Part shown: in pieces, positions 45,501 through 59,600 of the stretch
How positions within the stretch are numbered: the first letter of the stretch is position 1
Layout of the letters: the number at the start of each line of letters is the position of its first letter
NCBI GenBank assembly: GCA_949126835.1
Contig: OX421506.1
Span: 16,374,447 to 16,438,446, forward strand
DNA from: Anisus vortex
Lineage: Eukaryota > Mollusca > Gastropoda > Planorbidae
Length of the DNA: 64,000 bases
Direction of reading: 5' to 3'
Notes under the pieces: generated by a model
What the model was told of the DNA's origin: nothing
Database searches by the model: none
The model's input: only the letters and a program-made list of their open reading frames with translations
Position numbers and translations under genes: made by a program

Positions 45501-47109
45501 GATGAATTGGCTGGGGATGAAGTGACTTGAGGATGAAGTGACGGGGATGAATTGACTGGGGATGAAGTGACTCGAGGATGAAATGATGGGGATGAATTGA
45601 CTGGGAATGAAGTGACTTGAGGATTAAGTGACTGGGATGAATTAACTGGGGATGAATTGACTCGAGGATGAAATGACGGGGATAAATTGACTGGGAATGG
45701 AGTGACTTGAGGATGAAAAGACGGGGATGAGTTGACTGGGGATGACAAGACTCGATGATGAACTGACGGGGATGAATTGACTGGGAATGAAATGACTCGA
45801 GGATGAAGTGACGGGGATGAATTGACTGGGGATGAAGTGACTCGAGGATGAAGTGACTGGGATGAATTGACTGGGGATGAAGTGACTCGAGGATGAAGGG
45901 GCGAAGATGAATTGACTGAGGATGAAGTGACTCGAGGATAAAATGACGGGGGTGAATTGACTGGGAATGAAGTGACTCGAGGATGAAATGATGGGGATGA
46001 ATTGACTGGGAATGAAGTAACTTGAGGTTGAAGAGACGGGGATGAATTGAGTTGGGATGAAGTGACTTGAGGGTGACGTGACGGAGATGAATTGACTATG
46101 GATGAAGTGACTTGACGATGAAGTGACGGGGATGAATATACTGGGGATGAAGTTAATCGAGGAAGAAGGGGCTGGGATGAATTGACTGAGGATGAAGTGA
46201 CTCGAGGATAAAATGACGGGGGTGAATTGACTGGGGATGAAGTGACTCGAGGATGAAATGATGGGGATGAATTGACTGGGAATGAAGTGACTTGAGGATG
46301 AAGAGACGGGGATGAATTGAGTGGGGATGAAGTGACTTGAGGGTGACGTGACGGAGATGAATTGACTATGGATGTAATGACTTGACGATGAAGTGACGGG
46401 GATGAATTGACTGGGGATGAAGTGAATCGAGGATGAAGGGGCTGGGATGAATTGACTGAGGATGAATTGACTCGAGGATAAAATGACGAGGGGGGAATTG
46501 ACTAGGGATGAAGTGAATCGAGGATGAAGGGGCGGGGATGAATTGACTGGGAACGAAGTGACTCGAAGATGAAATGACGGGGATGAATTGACGGGGAATG
46601 AAGTGACTTGAGGATGAAGTGACGGGGATGAATTGACTGGGGATCAAGTGACTCGATGATTAAATGACGGGGATAAATTGACCGGGGATGAAGTGACTCG
46701 AGGATGAAATGACGGGGATAAATTGACTGGGGATGAAGTGACTCGAGGATAAAATGATGGGGATGACATGACTGGGAATGAAGTGACTTGAGGATGAAAT
46801 GACGGGGATGAATTGACTGGGGATAAAGTGACTTGAGGATGAAGTGACGGTAATGAATTCACTGGGAATGAAGTGACTTAAGGATGAAGTGACGAGGATG
46901 AATTGGCTGGGGATGAAGTGACTTGAGAATGAAGTGACGGGGATGAATTGACTGGGGATGAAGTGACTCGAGGATGAAATGACGGGGATGAATTGACTGG
47001 GGATAAAGTAACTCGAGAATGAAGTGACGGGGATGAATTGACTGGGGATGAAGTGAATCGAAGATGAAGGGGCGGGGATGAATTGACTGGGGATCAAGTG
47101 ACTCGATGA

Positions 47110-49410
47110 TTAAATGACGGGGATAAATTGACCTGGGATGAAGTGACTCGAGGATGAAATGACGGGGATAAATTGACTGGGGATGAAGTGACTCGAGGAT
47201 AAAATGATGGGGATGAATTGACTGGGAATGAAGTGACTTGAGGATGAAATGACGGGGATGAATTGACTGGGGATAAAGTGACTTGAGCATAAAGTGACGG
47301 TAATGAATTCACTTGGAATGAAGTGACTTAAGGATGAAGTGACGAGGATGAATTGGCTGGGGATGAAGTGACTTGAGAATGAAGTGACGGGGATGAATTG
47401 ACTGGGGATGAAGTGACTCGAGGATGAAATGACGGGGATGAATTGACTGGGGATAAAGTAACTCGAGAATGAAGTGACGGGGATGAATTTACTGGGGATG
47501 AAGTGAATCGAAGATGAAGGGGCGGGGATGAATTGACTGGGAACGAAGTGACTCGAAGATGAAATGACGGGGATGAATTGACTGGGGATAAAGTGACTCG
47601 AGAATGAAATGACGGGGATAAATTGACTGGGGATGAAGTGACTTGAGAATGAAATGACGGGAATGAATTGACTGGGAATGAAGTGACTTGAGGATGAAAT
47701 GACGGGGATGAATTGACTTGGGATGAAGTGACTTGAGGATGTAGTGACGGGGATGAATTGACTGGGGATGAATTGACTCGAGGATGAAATGACGGGGATG
47801 AATTTACTGGTAATGAAGTGACTTGACGATGAAGTGACGGGGATGAATTGACTGGGGATGAAGTGACTCAAAGATGAAGTGACGGGGATGAATTGACTGG
47901 GGATGAAGTGACTCGAGGATGAAGTGACGGGGATGAATTGACTGGGGATAAAGTGAATCGAGGTTAAAAGGGTGGGAAAAAATTGACTGGGAACGAAGTG
48001 ACTCGAGGATAAAATGACGGAAATGAATTGACTGGGAATGAAATGACTTGAGGATGAAGTGACGGGGTTGAATTGACTGGGGATGAAGTAACTTGAGGAT
48101 TAATTCACGGGGATGAATTGACTGGGAATGAAATGACTCGAGGATGAAGTGACGGGGATGAATTGACTGGGGATGAGGTGACACGAGGATGAAGTGTCGG
48201 GGATGAATTGACTGGGAATGAAGTGTATTGAGGATGAAGGAGCGGGGATGAATTGACTGGGAACGAAGTGACTCGAAGATAAAATGACGGGGATGAATTG
48301 ACTGGGAATGAAGTGACTTGAGGATGAAGTGACGGGGATGAATTGACTGGGGATCAAGTGACTCGATGATGAAATGACGGGGATTAATTGACCGGGGATG
48401 AAGTGTCTCAAGGATGAAATGACGGGGATAAATTGACTGGGGATGAAGTGACTCGAGGATGAAATGACGGAGATGAATTGACTGGGAATGAAGTGACTTG
48501 AGGATGAAATGACGGGGATGACTTGACTGGGGATGAAGTGACTTGAGGATGAAGTGACGGGGATGAATTGACTGGGAATGAAGTGACTTGAGGATGAAGT
48601 GACGGGGATGAATTGGCTGGGGATGAAGTGACTTGAGGATGAAGTGACGGGGATGAATTGACTGGGGATGAAGTGACTCGAGGATGAAATGATAGGGATG
48701 AATTGACTGGGAATGAAGTGACTTGAGGATTAAGTGACTGGGATGAATTAACTGGGGATGAATAGACTCGAGGATGAAATGACGGGGATAAATTGACATG
48801 GAATGAAGTGACTTGAGGATGAAAAGACAGGGATGAGTTGACTGGGGATGACAAGACTCGAGGATGAACTGACGGGGATGAATTGACTGGGAATGAAGTG
48901 ACTCGAGGATGAAGTGACGGGGATGAATTGACTGGGGATGAAGTGACTCGAGGATGAAGTGACGGGGATGAATTGACTGGGAATGAAGTGACTCGAGGAT
49001 GAAGGGGCGAAGATGAATTGACTGAGGATGAAGTGACTCGAGGATAAAATGACGGGGGTGAATTGACTGGGGATGAAGTGACTCGAGGATGAAATGATGG
49101 GGATGAATTGACTGGGAATGAAGTAACTTGAGGTTAAAGAGACGGGGATGAATTGAGTTGGGATGAAGTGACTTGAGGGTGACGTGACGGAGATGAATTG
49201 ACTATGGATGAAGTGACTTGACGATGAAGTGACGGGGATGAATATACTGGGGATGAAGTGAATCGAGGATGAAGGGGCTGGGATGAATTGACTGAGGATG
49301 AAGTGACTCGAGGATAAAATGACGGGGGTGAATTGACTGGGGATGAAGTGACTCGAGGATGAAATGATGGGGATGAATTGACTGGGCATGAAGTGACTTG
49401 AGGATGAAGA
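47110..49410. repeat. Duplicate of 42,608-44,908 (offset about 4,502 bp)
   Basis: Marker units from 42,608 on recur from 47,110 in the same order. Each copy is preceded by a 450-bp local duplication (42,142/42,592 and 46,644/47,094). A third copy begins at 49,766, offset 2,656 from 47,110. The right limit is approximate. Confidence 0.75.
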
Positions 49411-52400
49411 GACGGGGATGAATTGAGTGGGGATGAAGTGACTTGAGGGTGACGTGACGGAGATGAATTGACTATGGATGTAGTGACTTGACGATGAAGT
49501 GACGGGGATGAATTGACTGGGGATGAAGTGAATCGAGGATGAAGGGGCTGGGATGAATTGACTGAGGATGAATTGACTCGAGGATAAAATGACGAGGGGG
49601 GAATTGACTGGGGATGAAGTGAATCGAGGATAAAGGGGCGGAAATGAATTGACTGGGAACGAAGTCACTCGAAGATGAAATGACGGGGATGAATTGACGG
49701 GGAATGATGTGACTTGAGGATGAAGTGACGGGGATGAATTGACTGGGGATCAAGTGGCTCGATGATTAAATGACGGGGATAAATTGACCGGGGATGAAAT
49801 GACTCGAGGATGAAATGACGGGGATAAATTGACTGGAGATGAAGTGACTCGAGGATAAAATGATGGGGATGAATAGACTGGGAATGAAGTGACTTGAGGA
49901 TGAAATGACGGGGATGAATTGACTGGGGATAAAGTGACTTGAGGATGAAGTGACGGTAATGAATTCACTGGGAATGAAGTGACTTAAGGATGAAGTGACG
50001 AGGATGAATTGGCTGGGGATGAAGTGACTTGAGAATGAAGTGACGGGGATGAATTGACTGGAGATGAAGTGACTCGAGGATGAAATGACGGGGATGAATT
50101 GACTGGGGATAAAGTAACTCGAGAATGAAGTGACGGGGATGAATTGACTGGGGATGAAGTGAATCGAAGATGAAGTGGCGGGGATGAATTGACTGGGAAC
50201 GAAGTGACTCGAAGATGAAATGACGGGGATGAATTGACTGGGGATAAAGTGACTCGAGAATGAAATGACGGGGATAAATTGACTGGGGATGAAGTGACTT
50301 GAGAATGAAATGACGGGAATGAATTGACTGGGAATGAAGTGACTTGAGGATGAAATGACGGGGATGAATTGACTTGGGATGAAGTGACTTGAGGATGTAG
50401 TGACGGGGATGAATTGACTGGGGATGAATTGACTCGAGGATGAAACGACGGGGATGAATTTACTGGTAATGAAGTGACTTGAGGATGAAGTGACGGGGAT
50501 GAATTGACTGGGGATGAAGTGACTCAAAGATGAAGTGACGGGGATGAATTGACTGGGGATGAAGTGTCTCGAGGATAAAGTGACGGGGATGAATTGACTG
50601 GGGATTAAGTGAATCTAGGTTAAAAGGGTGGGAAAAAATTAACTGGGAACGAAGTGACTCGAGGATAAAATGTCGGGGATAAATTGACTGGGAATGAAGT
50701 GACTTGAGGATGAAGTGACGGGGTTGAATTGACTGGGGATGAAGTAACTTGAGGATTTATTCACGGGGATGAATTGACTGGGAATGAAATGACTCGAGGA
50801 TGAAGTGACGGGGATGAATTGACTGGGGATGAGGTGACACGAGGATGAAGTGTCGGGGATGAATTGACTGGGAATGAAGTGTATCGAGGATGAAGGAGCG
50901 GGGATGAATTGACTGGGAACGAAGTGACTCGAAGATAAAATGACGGGGATGAATTGACTGGGAATGAAGTGACTTGAGGATGAAGTGACGGGGATGAATT
51001 GACTGTGGATCAAGTGACTCGATGATGAAATGACGGGGATTAATTGACCGGGGATGAAGTGACTCAAGGATGAAATGACGGGGATAAATTGACTGGGGAT
51101 GAAGTGACTCGAGGATGAAATGACGGAGATGAATTGACTGGGAATGAAGTGACTTGAGGATGAAATGACGGGGATAACTTGACTGGGGATGAAGTGACTT
51201 GAGGATGAAGTGACGGGGATGAATTGACTGAAAATTAAGTGACTTGAGGATAAGGTGACGGGGATGAATTGGCTGGGGATGAAGTGACTTGAGGATGAAG
51301 TGACGGGGATGAATTGATTGGGGATGAAGTGACTCGAGGATGAAATGATGGGGATGAATTGACTGGGAATGAAGTGACTTGAGGATTAAGTGACTGGGAT
51401 GAATTAACTGGGGATGAATTGACTCGAGGATGAAATGACGGGGATAAATTGACTGGGAATGAAGTGACTTGAGGATGAAAAGACGGGGATGAGTTGACTG
51501 GGGATGACAAGACTCGAGGATGAACTGACGGGGATGAATTGACTGGGAATGAAGAGACTCGAGGATGAAGTGACGGGGATGAATTGACTGAAGATGAAGT
51601 GACTCGAGGATGAAGTGACGGGATGAATTGACTGGGGATGAAGTGACTCGAGGATGAAGGGGCGAAGATGAATTGACTGATGATGAAGTGACTCGAGGAT
51701 AAAATGACGGGGGTGAATTGACTGGGGATGAAGTGACTCGAAGATGAAATGATGGGGATGAGTTGACTGGGAATGAAGTGACTTGAGGTTGAAGAGACGG
51801 AGATGAATTGACTATGGATGAAGTGACTTGACGATGAAGTGACGGGGATGAATATACTGGGGATGAAGTGAATCGAGGATGAAGGGGCTGGGATGAATTG
51901 ACTGAGGATGAAGTGACTCGAGGATAAAATGACGGGGGTGAATTGACTGGGGATGAAGTGACTCGAGGATGAAATGATGGGGATGAATTGACTGGGAATG
52001 AAGTGACTTGAGGATGAAGAGACGGGGATGAATTGAGTGGGGATGAAGTGACTTGAGGGTGACGTGACGGAGATGAATTGACTATAAATGTAGTGACTTG
52101 ACGATGAAGTGACGGGGATGAATTGACTGGGGATGAAGTGAATCGAGGATGAAGGGGCTGGGATGAATTGAATGAGGATGAATTGACTCGATAATAAAAT
52201 GACGAGGGGGGAATTGACTGGGGATTAAGTGACTCGAGGATGAAGTGACGGAGATGAATTGACTGGGGATGAAGTGACTCGAGGATGAATTGACTGGGGA
52301 TAAAGTGACTTGAGGATGAAGTGACGGGGATGAATTGACGGGGGATGATGTGACTCGAGGATGAAGTGACGGGGATGAATTGATGGGGATGAAGTAACTA

Positions 52401-55400
52401 GAGGATGAAGTGACGGGGATGAATTGACTGGGGATGAAGTGAATCAAAGATGAAGGGGCGGCGATGAATTGACTGGGAACGAAGTGACTCGAAGATGAAA
52501 TGACGGGGATGAATTGACTGGGAATAAAGTCACTTGAGGATAAAGTGACGGGGATGAATTGACTGGGGATAAAGTGACTCGAGAATGAAATGACGGGGAT
52601 AAATTGACTGGGGATGAAGTGACTTAAGAATGAAATGACGGGGATGAAATGACTGGGAACGAAGTGACTCGAAGATGAAATGACGGGGATGAATTGACTG
52701 GGAATAAAGTCACTTGAGGATGAAGTGACGGCGATGAATTGACTGGGGATAAAGTGACTTAAGGATGAAGTGACGGGGATGAATTGACTGGGGATGAAGT
52801 GACTCGAGGATGAAATGACGGGGATGAATTGACTGGGAATGATGTGACTTGAGGATGAAGTGACGGGGATGAATTGCCTGGGGATGAAGTGACTCGAGGA
52901 TGAAGTGACGGGGATGAATTGACTGGGGATGAAGTAACTAGAGGATGAAGTGACGGGGAAGAATTGACTAGGGATGAAGTGAATCGAAGATGAAAGGGCG
53001 GGGATGAATTGACTGTAACGAAGTGACTCGAAGATGAAATGACGGGTATGAATTGACTGGGAATAAAGTGACTTGAGGATGGAGTGACGGGGGTAAATTG
53101 ACTGGGGGTAAAGTGACTCGAGAATGAAATGACGGGGATAAATTGACTGGGGATGAAGTGACTTGAGAATGAAATGACGGGGATGAATTGACTGGGAATG
53201 AAGTGACTTGAGGATGAAATGACGGGGATGAATTGACTGGAAATGAAGTGACTTGAGGATGAAGTGACGGGGATGAATTGACTGGGGATGAAGTGACTCG
53301 AGGATGAAATGACTGGGATGAATTTACTGGGAATGAAGTGACTTGAGGATGAAGTGACAGGGATGAATTGACTGGGGATGAAGTGACTTGAGGATGAAGT
53401 GACGGGGATGAATTGACTGGGGATGAAGTGACTTGAGGATTTATTGGTGGGGATGAATTGACTGGGGATGAATAAACTCGAGGATGAAATTACGGGGATA
53501 AATTGACAGGGAAGGAAGTGACTTGAGGATGAAAAGACGGGGATGAGTTGACTGGGGATGACAAGACTCGAGGATGAACTGACGGGGATGAATTGACTGG
53601 GAATGAAGTGACTCGAGGATAAAGTGGCGGGGATGAATTGACTGGGGATGAAGTGACACGAGGATGAAGTGACGGGGATGAATTGACTGGGGATGAAGTG
53701 AATCGAGGATGAAGGGGCGGGGATGAATTGACTGGGAACGAAGTGACTCGAAGATGAAATGACGGGGATGAATTGACGGGGAATGAAGTGACTTGAGGAT
53801 GAAGTGACGGGGATGAATTGACTGGGGATCAAGTGACTCGATGATTAAATGACGGGGATAAATTGACCGGTGATGAAGTGACTCGAGGATGAAATGACTG
53901 GGAATAAATTGACTGGGGATGAAGTGACTCGAGAATAAAATGATGGGGATGAATTGACTGGGAATGAAGTGACTTGAGGATGAAATGACGGGGATGAATT
54001 GACTGGGGATAAAGAGACTTGAGGATGAAGTGACGGTAATGAATTCACTGGGAATGAAGTGACTTAAGGATGAAGTGACGAGGATGAATTGGCTGGGGAT
54101 GAAGTGACTTGAGAATGAAGTGACGGGGATGAATTGACTGGGGATGAAGTGAATCGAAGATGAAGGGGCGGGGATGAATTGACTGGGAACGAAGTGACTC
54201 GAAGATGAAATGACGGGGATGAATTGACTGGGGATAAAGTGACTCGAGAATGAAATGACGGGAATGAATTGACTGGGAATGAAGTGAATTGAGGATAAAA
54301 TGACGGGGATGAATTGACTTGGGATGAAGTGACTTGAGGATGTAGTGACGGGGATGAATTGACTGGGGATGAATTGACTCGAGGATGAAATGACGGGGAT
54401 GAAATTACTGGTAATGAAGTGACTTGAGGATGAAGTGACGGGGATGAATTGACTGGGGATGAAGTGACTCCAAGATGAAGTGACGGGGATGAATTGACTG
54501 GGGATGAAGTGACTCGAGGATGAAGTGACGGGGATGAATTGACTGGGGATTAAGTGAATCGAGGTTAAAAGGGTGGGAAAAAATTGACTGGGAACGAAGT
54601 GACTCGAGGATAAAATGACGGGGATGAATTGACTGGGAATGAAGTGACTTGAGGATGAAGTGACGGGGTTGAATTGACTGGGGATGAAGTAACTTGAGGA
54701 TTAATTCACGGGGATGAATTGACTGGGAATGAAATGACTCGAGGATGAAGTGACGGGGATGAATTGACTGGGGATGAGGTGACACGAGGATGAAGTGACG
54801 GGGATGAATTGACTGGGAATGAAGTGTATCGAGGATGAAGGAGCGGGGATGAATTGACTGGGAACAAAGTGACTCGAAGATAAAATGACGGGGATGAATT
54901 GACTGGGAATGAAGTGACTTGAGGATGAAGTGACGGGGATGAATTGACTGGGGATCAAGTGACTCGATGATGAAATGACGGGGATTAATTGACCGGGGAT
55001 GAAGTGACTCAAGGATGAAATGACGGGGATAAATTGACTGGGGATGAAGTGACTCGAGGATGAAATGACGGAGATGAATTGACTGGGAATGAAGTGACTT
55101 GAGGATGAAATGACGGGGATGACTTGACTGGGGATGAAGTGACTTGAGGATGAAGTGACGGGGATGAATTGACTGGGAATGAAGTGACTTGAGGATGAAG
55201 TGACGGGGATGAATTGGCTGGGGATGAAGTGACTTGAGGATGAAGTGACGGGGATGAATTGACTGGGGATGAAGTGACTCGAGGATGAAATGATGGGGAT
55301 GAATTGACTGGGAATGAAGTGACTTGAGGATTAAGTGACTGGGATGAATTAACTGGGGATGAATTGACTCGAGGATGAAATGACGGGTATAAATTGACTG

Positions 55401-56667
55401 GGAATGAAGTGACTTGAGGATAAAAAGACGGGGATGAGTTGACTGGGGATGACACGACTCGAGGATGAACTGACGGGGATGAATTGACTGAGAATGAAGT
55501 GACTCGAGGATGAAGTGACGGGGATGAATTTACTGGGGATGAAGTGACTCGAGGATGAAGTGACGGGGATGAATTGACTGGGGATGAAGTGACTCGAGGA
55601 TGAAGGGGCAAAGATGAATTGACTGGGGATGAAGTGACTCGAGGATAAAATGACGGAGTGAATTGACTGGGGATGAAGTGACTCGAGGATGAAATGATGG
55701 GGATGAATTGACTGGGAATGAAGTGACTTGAGGTTGAAGAGACGGGGATGAATTGAGTTGGGATGAAGTGACTTGAGGGTGACGTGACGGAGATGAATTG
55801 ACTATGGATGAAGTGACTTGACGATGAAGTGACGGGGATGAATATACTGGGGATGAAGTGAATCGAGGATGAAGGGGCTGGGATGAATTGACTGAGGATG
55901 AAGTGACTCGAGGATAAAATGACGGGGGTGAATTGACTGGGGATGAAGTGACTCGAGGATGAAATGATGGGGATGAATTTACTTGGAATGAAGTGACTTG
56001 AGGATGAAGAGATGGGGATGAATTGAGTGGGGATGAATAGACTTGAGGGTGACGTGACGGAGATGAATTGACTATGGATGTAGTGACTTGACGATGAAGT
56101 GACGGGGATAAATTGACTGGAGATGAAGTGAATCTAGGATGAAGGGGCTGGGATGAATTGACTGAGGATGAATTGACTCGAGGATAAAATGACGAGGGGG
56201 GGAATTGACTGGGGATTAAGTGACTCGAGGATGAAGTGACGGAGATGAATTGACTGGGGATGAAGTGACTCGAGAATGAAATGACGGGGATGAATTGACT
56301 GGGAATGATGTGACTTGAGGATTAAGTGACGGGGATGAAATGACTGGGGATGATGTGACTCGAGGATGAAGTGACGGGGATGAATTGGCGGGGATGAAGT
56401 AACTAGAGGATGAAGTGACGGGGATGAATTGACTGGGAACGAAGAGACTCGAGGATGAAATGACGGGGATGAATTGACTGGGAATGAAGTGACTTGAGAA
56501 TGAAATGACGGGGATGATCTGAGTGGGGATGAAGTGACTTGAGGATTAATTGGCGGGGATGAATTGACTGGGGATGAATTGACTCGAGGATAAAATGACG
56601 GGGATAAATTGACTGGGAATGAAGTGACTTGAGGATGAAGTGACGGGGATGAATTGACTGTGGATCA

Positions 56668-59600
56668 AGTGACTCGATGATGAAATGACGGGAATTAATT
56701 GACCGGGGATGAAGTGACTCAAGGATGAAATGACGGGGATAAATTGACTGGGGATGAAGTGACTCGAGGATGAAATGACGGAGATGAATTGACTGGGAAT
56801 GAAGTGACTTGAGGATGAAATGACGGGGATGACTTGACTGGGGATGAAGTGACTTGAGGATGAAGTGACGGGGATGAATTGACTGAAAATGAAGTGACTT
56901 GAGGATAAGGTGACGAGGATGAATTGGCTGGGGATGAAGTGACTTGAGGATGAAGTGACGGGGATGAATTGACTGGGGATGAAGTGACTCGAGGATGAAA
57001 TGATGGGGATGAATTGACTGGGAATGAAGTGACTTGAGGATTAAGTGACTGGGATGAATTAACTGGGGATGAATTGACTCGAGGATGAAATGACGGGGAT
57101 AAATTGACTGGGAATGAAGTGACTTGAGGATGAAAAGACGGGGATGAGTTGACTGGGGATGACAAGACTCGAGGATGAACTGACGGGGATGAATTGACTG
57201 GGAATGAAGTGACTCGAGGATGAAGTGACGGGGATGAATTGACTGAAGATGAAGTGACTCGAGGATGAAGTGACGGGGATGAATTGACTGGGGATGAAGT
57301 GACTCGAGGATGAAGGGGCGAAGATGAATTGACTGAGGATGAAGTGACTCGAGGATAAAATGACGGGGGTGAATTGACTGGGGATGAAGTGACTCGAAGA
57401 TGAAATGATGGGGATGAATTGACTGGGAATGAAGTGACTTGAGGTTGAAGAGACGGGATGAATTGAGTTGGGATGAAGTGACTTGAGGGTGACGTGACGG
57501 AGATGAATTGACTATGGATGAAGTGACTTGACGATGAAGTGACGGGGATGAATATACTGGGGATGAAGTGAATCGAGGATGAAGGGGCTGGGATGAATTG
57601 ACTGAGGATGAAGTGACTCGAGGATAAAATGACGGGGGTGAATTGACTGGGGATGAAGTGACTCGAGGATGAAATGATGGGGATGAATTGACTGGGAATG
57701 AAGTGACTTGAGGATGAAGAGACGGGGATGAATTGAGTGGGGATGAAGTGACTTGAGGGTGACGTGACGGAGATGAATTGACTATGGATGTAGTGACTTG
57801 ACGATGAAGTGACGGGGATGAATTGACTGGGGATGAAGTGAATCGAGGAAGAAGGGGCTGGGATGAATTGACTGAGGATGAATTGACTCGAGAATAAAAT
57901 GACGAGGGGGGAATTGACTGGGGATTAAGTGACTCGAGGATGAAGTGACGGAGATGAATTGACTGGGGATGAAGTGACTCGAGGATGAAATGACGGGGAT
58001 GAATTGACTGGGAATGATGTGACTTGAGGATTAAGTGACGGGGATGAATTGACGGGGGATGATGTGACTCGAGGATGAAGTGACGGGGATGAATTGATGG
58101 GGATGAAGTAACTAGAGGATGAAGTGACGGGGATGAATTGACTGGGGATGAAGTGAATCAAAGATTAAGGGGCGGCGATGAATTGACTGGGAACGAAGTG
58201 ACTCGAAGATGAAATGACGGGGATGAATTGACTGGGAGAAAAGTCACTTGAGGATGAAGTGACGGGGATGAATTGACTGGGGATAAAGTGACTCGAGAAT
58301 GAAATGACGGGGATAAATTGACTGGGGATGAAGTGACTTAAGAATGAAATGACGGGGATGAATTGACTGGGAACGAAGTGACTCGAAGATGAAATGACGG
58401 GGATGAATTGACTGGGAATAAAGTCACTTGAGGATGAAGTGACGGCGATGAATTGACTGGGGATAAAGTGACTTGAGGATGAAGTGACGGGGATGAATTG
58501 ACTGGGGATGAAGTGACTCGAGGATGAAATGACGGGGATGAATTGACTGGGAATGATGTGACTTGAGGATGAAGTGACGGGGATGAATTGACTGGGGATG
58601 AAGTGACTCGAGGATGAAGTGACGGGGATGAATTGACTGGGGATGAAGTAACTAGAGGATGAAGTGACGGGGAAGAATTGACTAGGGATGAAGTAAATCG
58701 AAGATGAAAGGGCGGGGATGAATTGACTGGGAACGAAGTGACTCGAAGATGAAATGACGGGTATGAATTGACTGGGAATAAAGTGACTTGAGGATGAAGT
58801 GACGGGGGTGAATTGACTGGGGGTAAAGTGACTCGAGAATGAAATGACGGGGATAAATTGACTGGGGATGAAGTGACTTGAGAATGAAATGACGGGGATG
58901 AATTGACTGGGAATGAAGTGACTTGAGGATGAAATGACGGGGATGAATTGACTGGAAATGAAGTGACTTGAGGATGAAGTGACGGGGATGAATTGACTGG
59001 GGATGAAGTGACTCGAGGATGAAATGACGGGGATGAATTTACTGGGAATGAAGTGACTTGAGGATGAAGTGACAGGGATGAATTGACTGGGGATGAAGTG
59101 ACTTGAGGATGAAGTGACGGGGATGAATTGACTGGGGATGAAGTGACTTGAGGATTAAATGGTGGGGATGAATTGACTGGGGATGAAGTGACTTGAGGAT
59201 GAAAAGACGGGGATGAGTTGACTGGGGATGACAAGACTCGAGGATGAACTGACGGGGATGAATTGACTGGGAATGAAGTGACTCGAGGATAAAGTGGCGG
59301 GGATGAATTGACTGGGGATGAAGTGACACGAGGATGAAGTGACGGGGATGAATTGACTGGGGATGAAGTGAATCGAGGATGAAGGGGCGGGGATGAATTG
59401 ACTGGGAACGAAGTGACTCGAAGATGAAATGACGGGGATGAATTGACGGGGAATGAAGTGACTTGAGGATGAAGTGACGGGGATGAATTGACTGGGGATC
59501 AAGTGACTCGATGATTAAATGACGGGGATAAATTGACCGGGGATGAAGTGACTCGAGGATGAAATGACTGGGAATAAATTGACTGGGGATGAAGTGACTC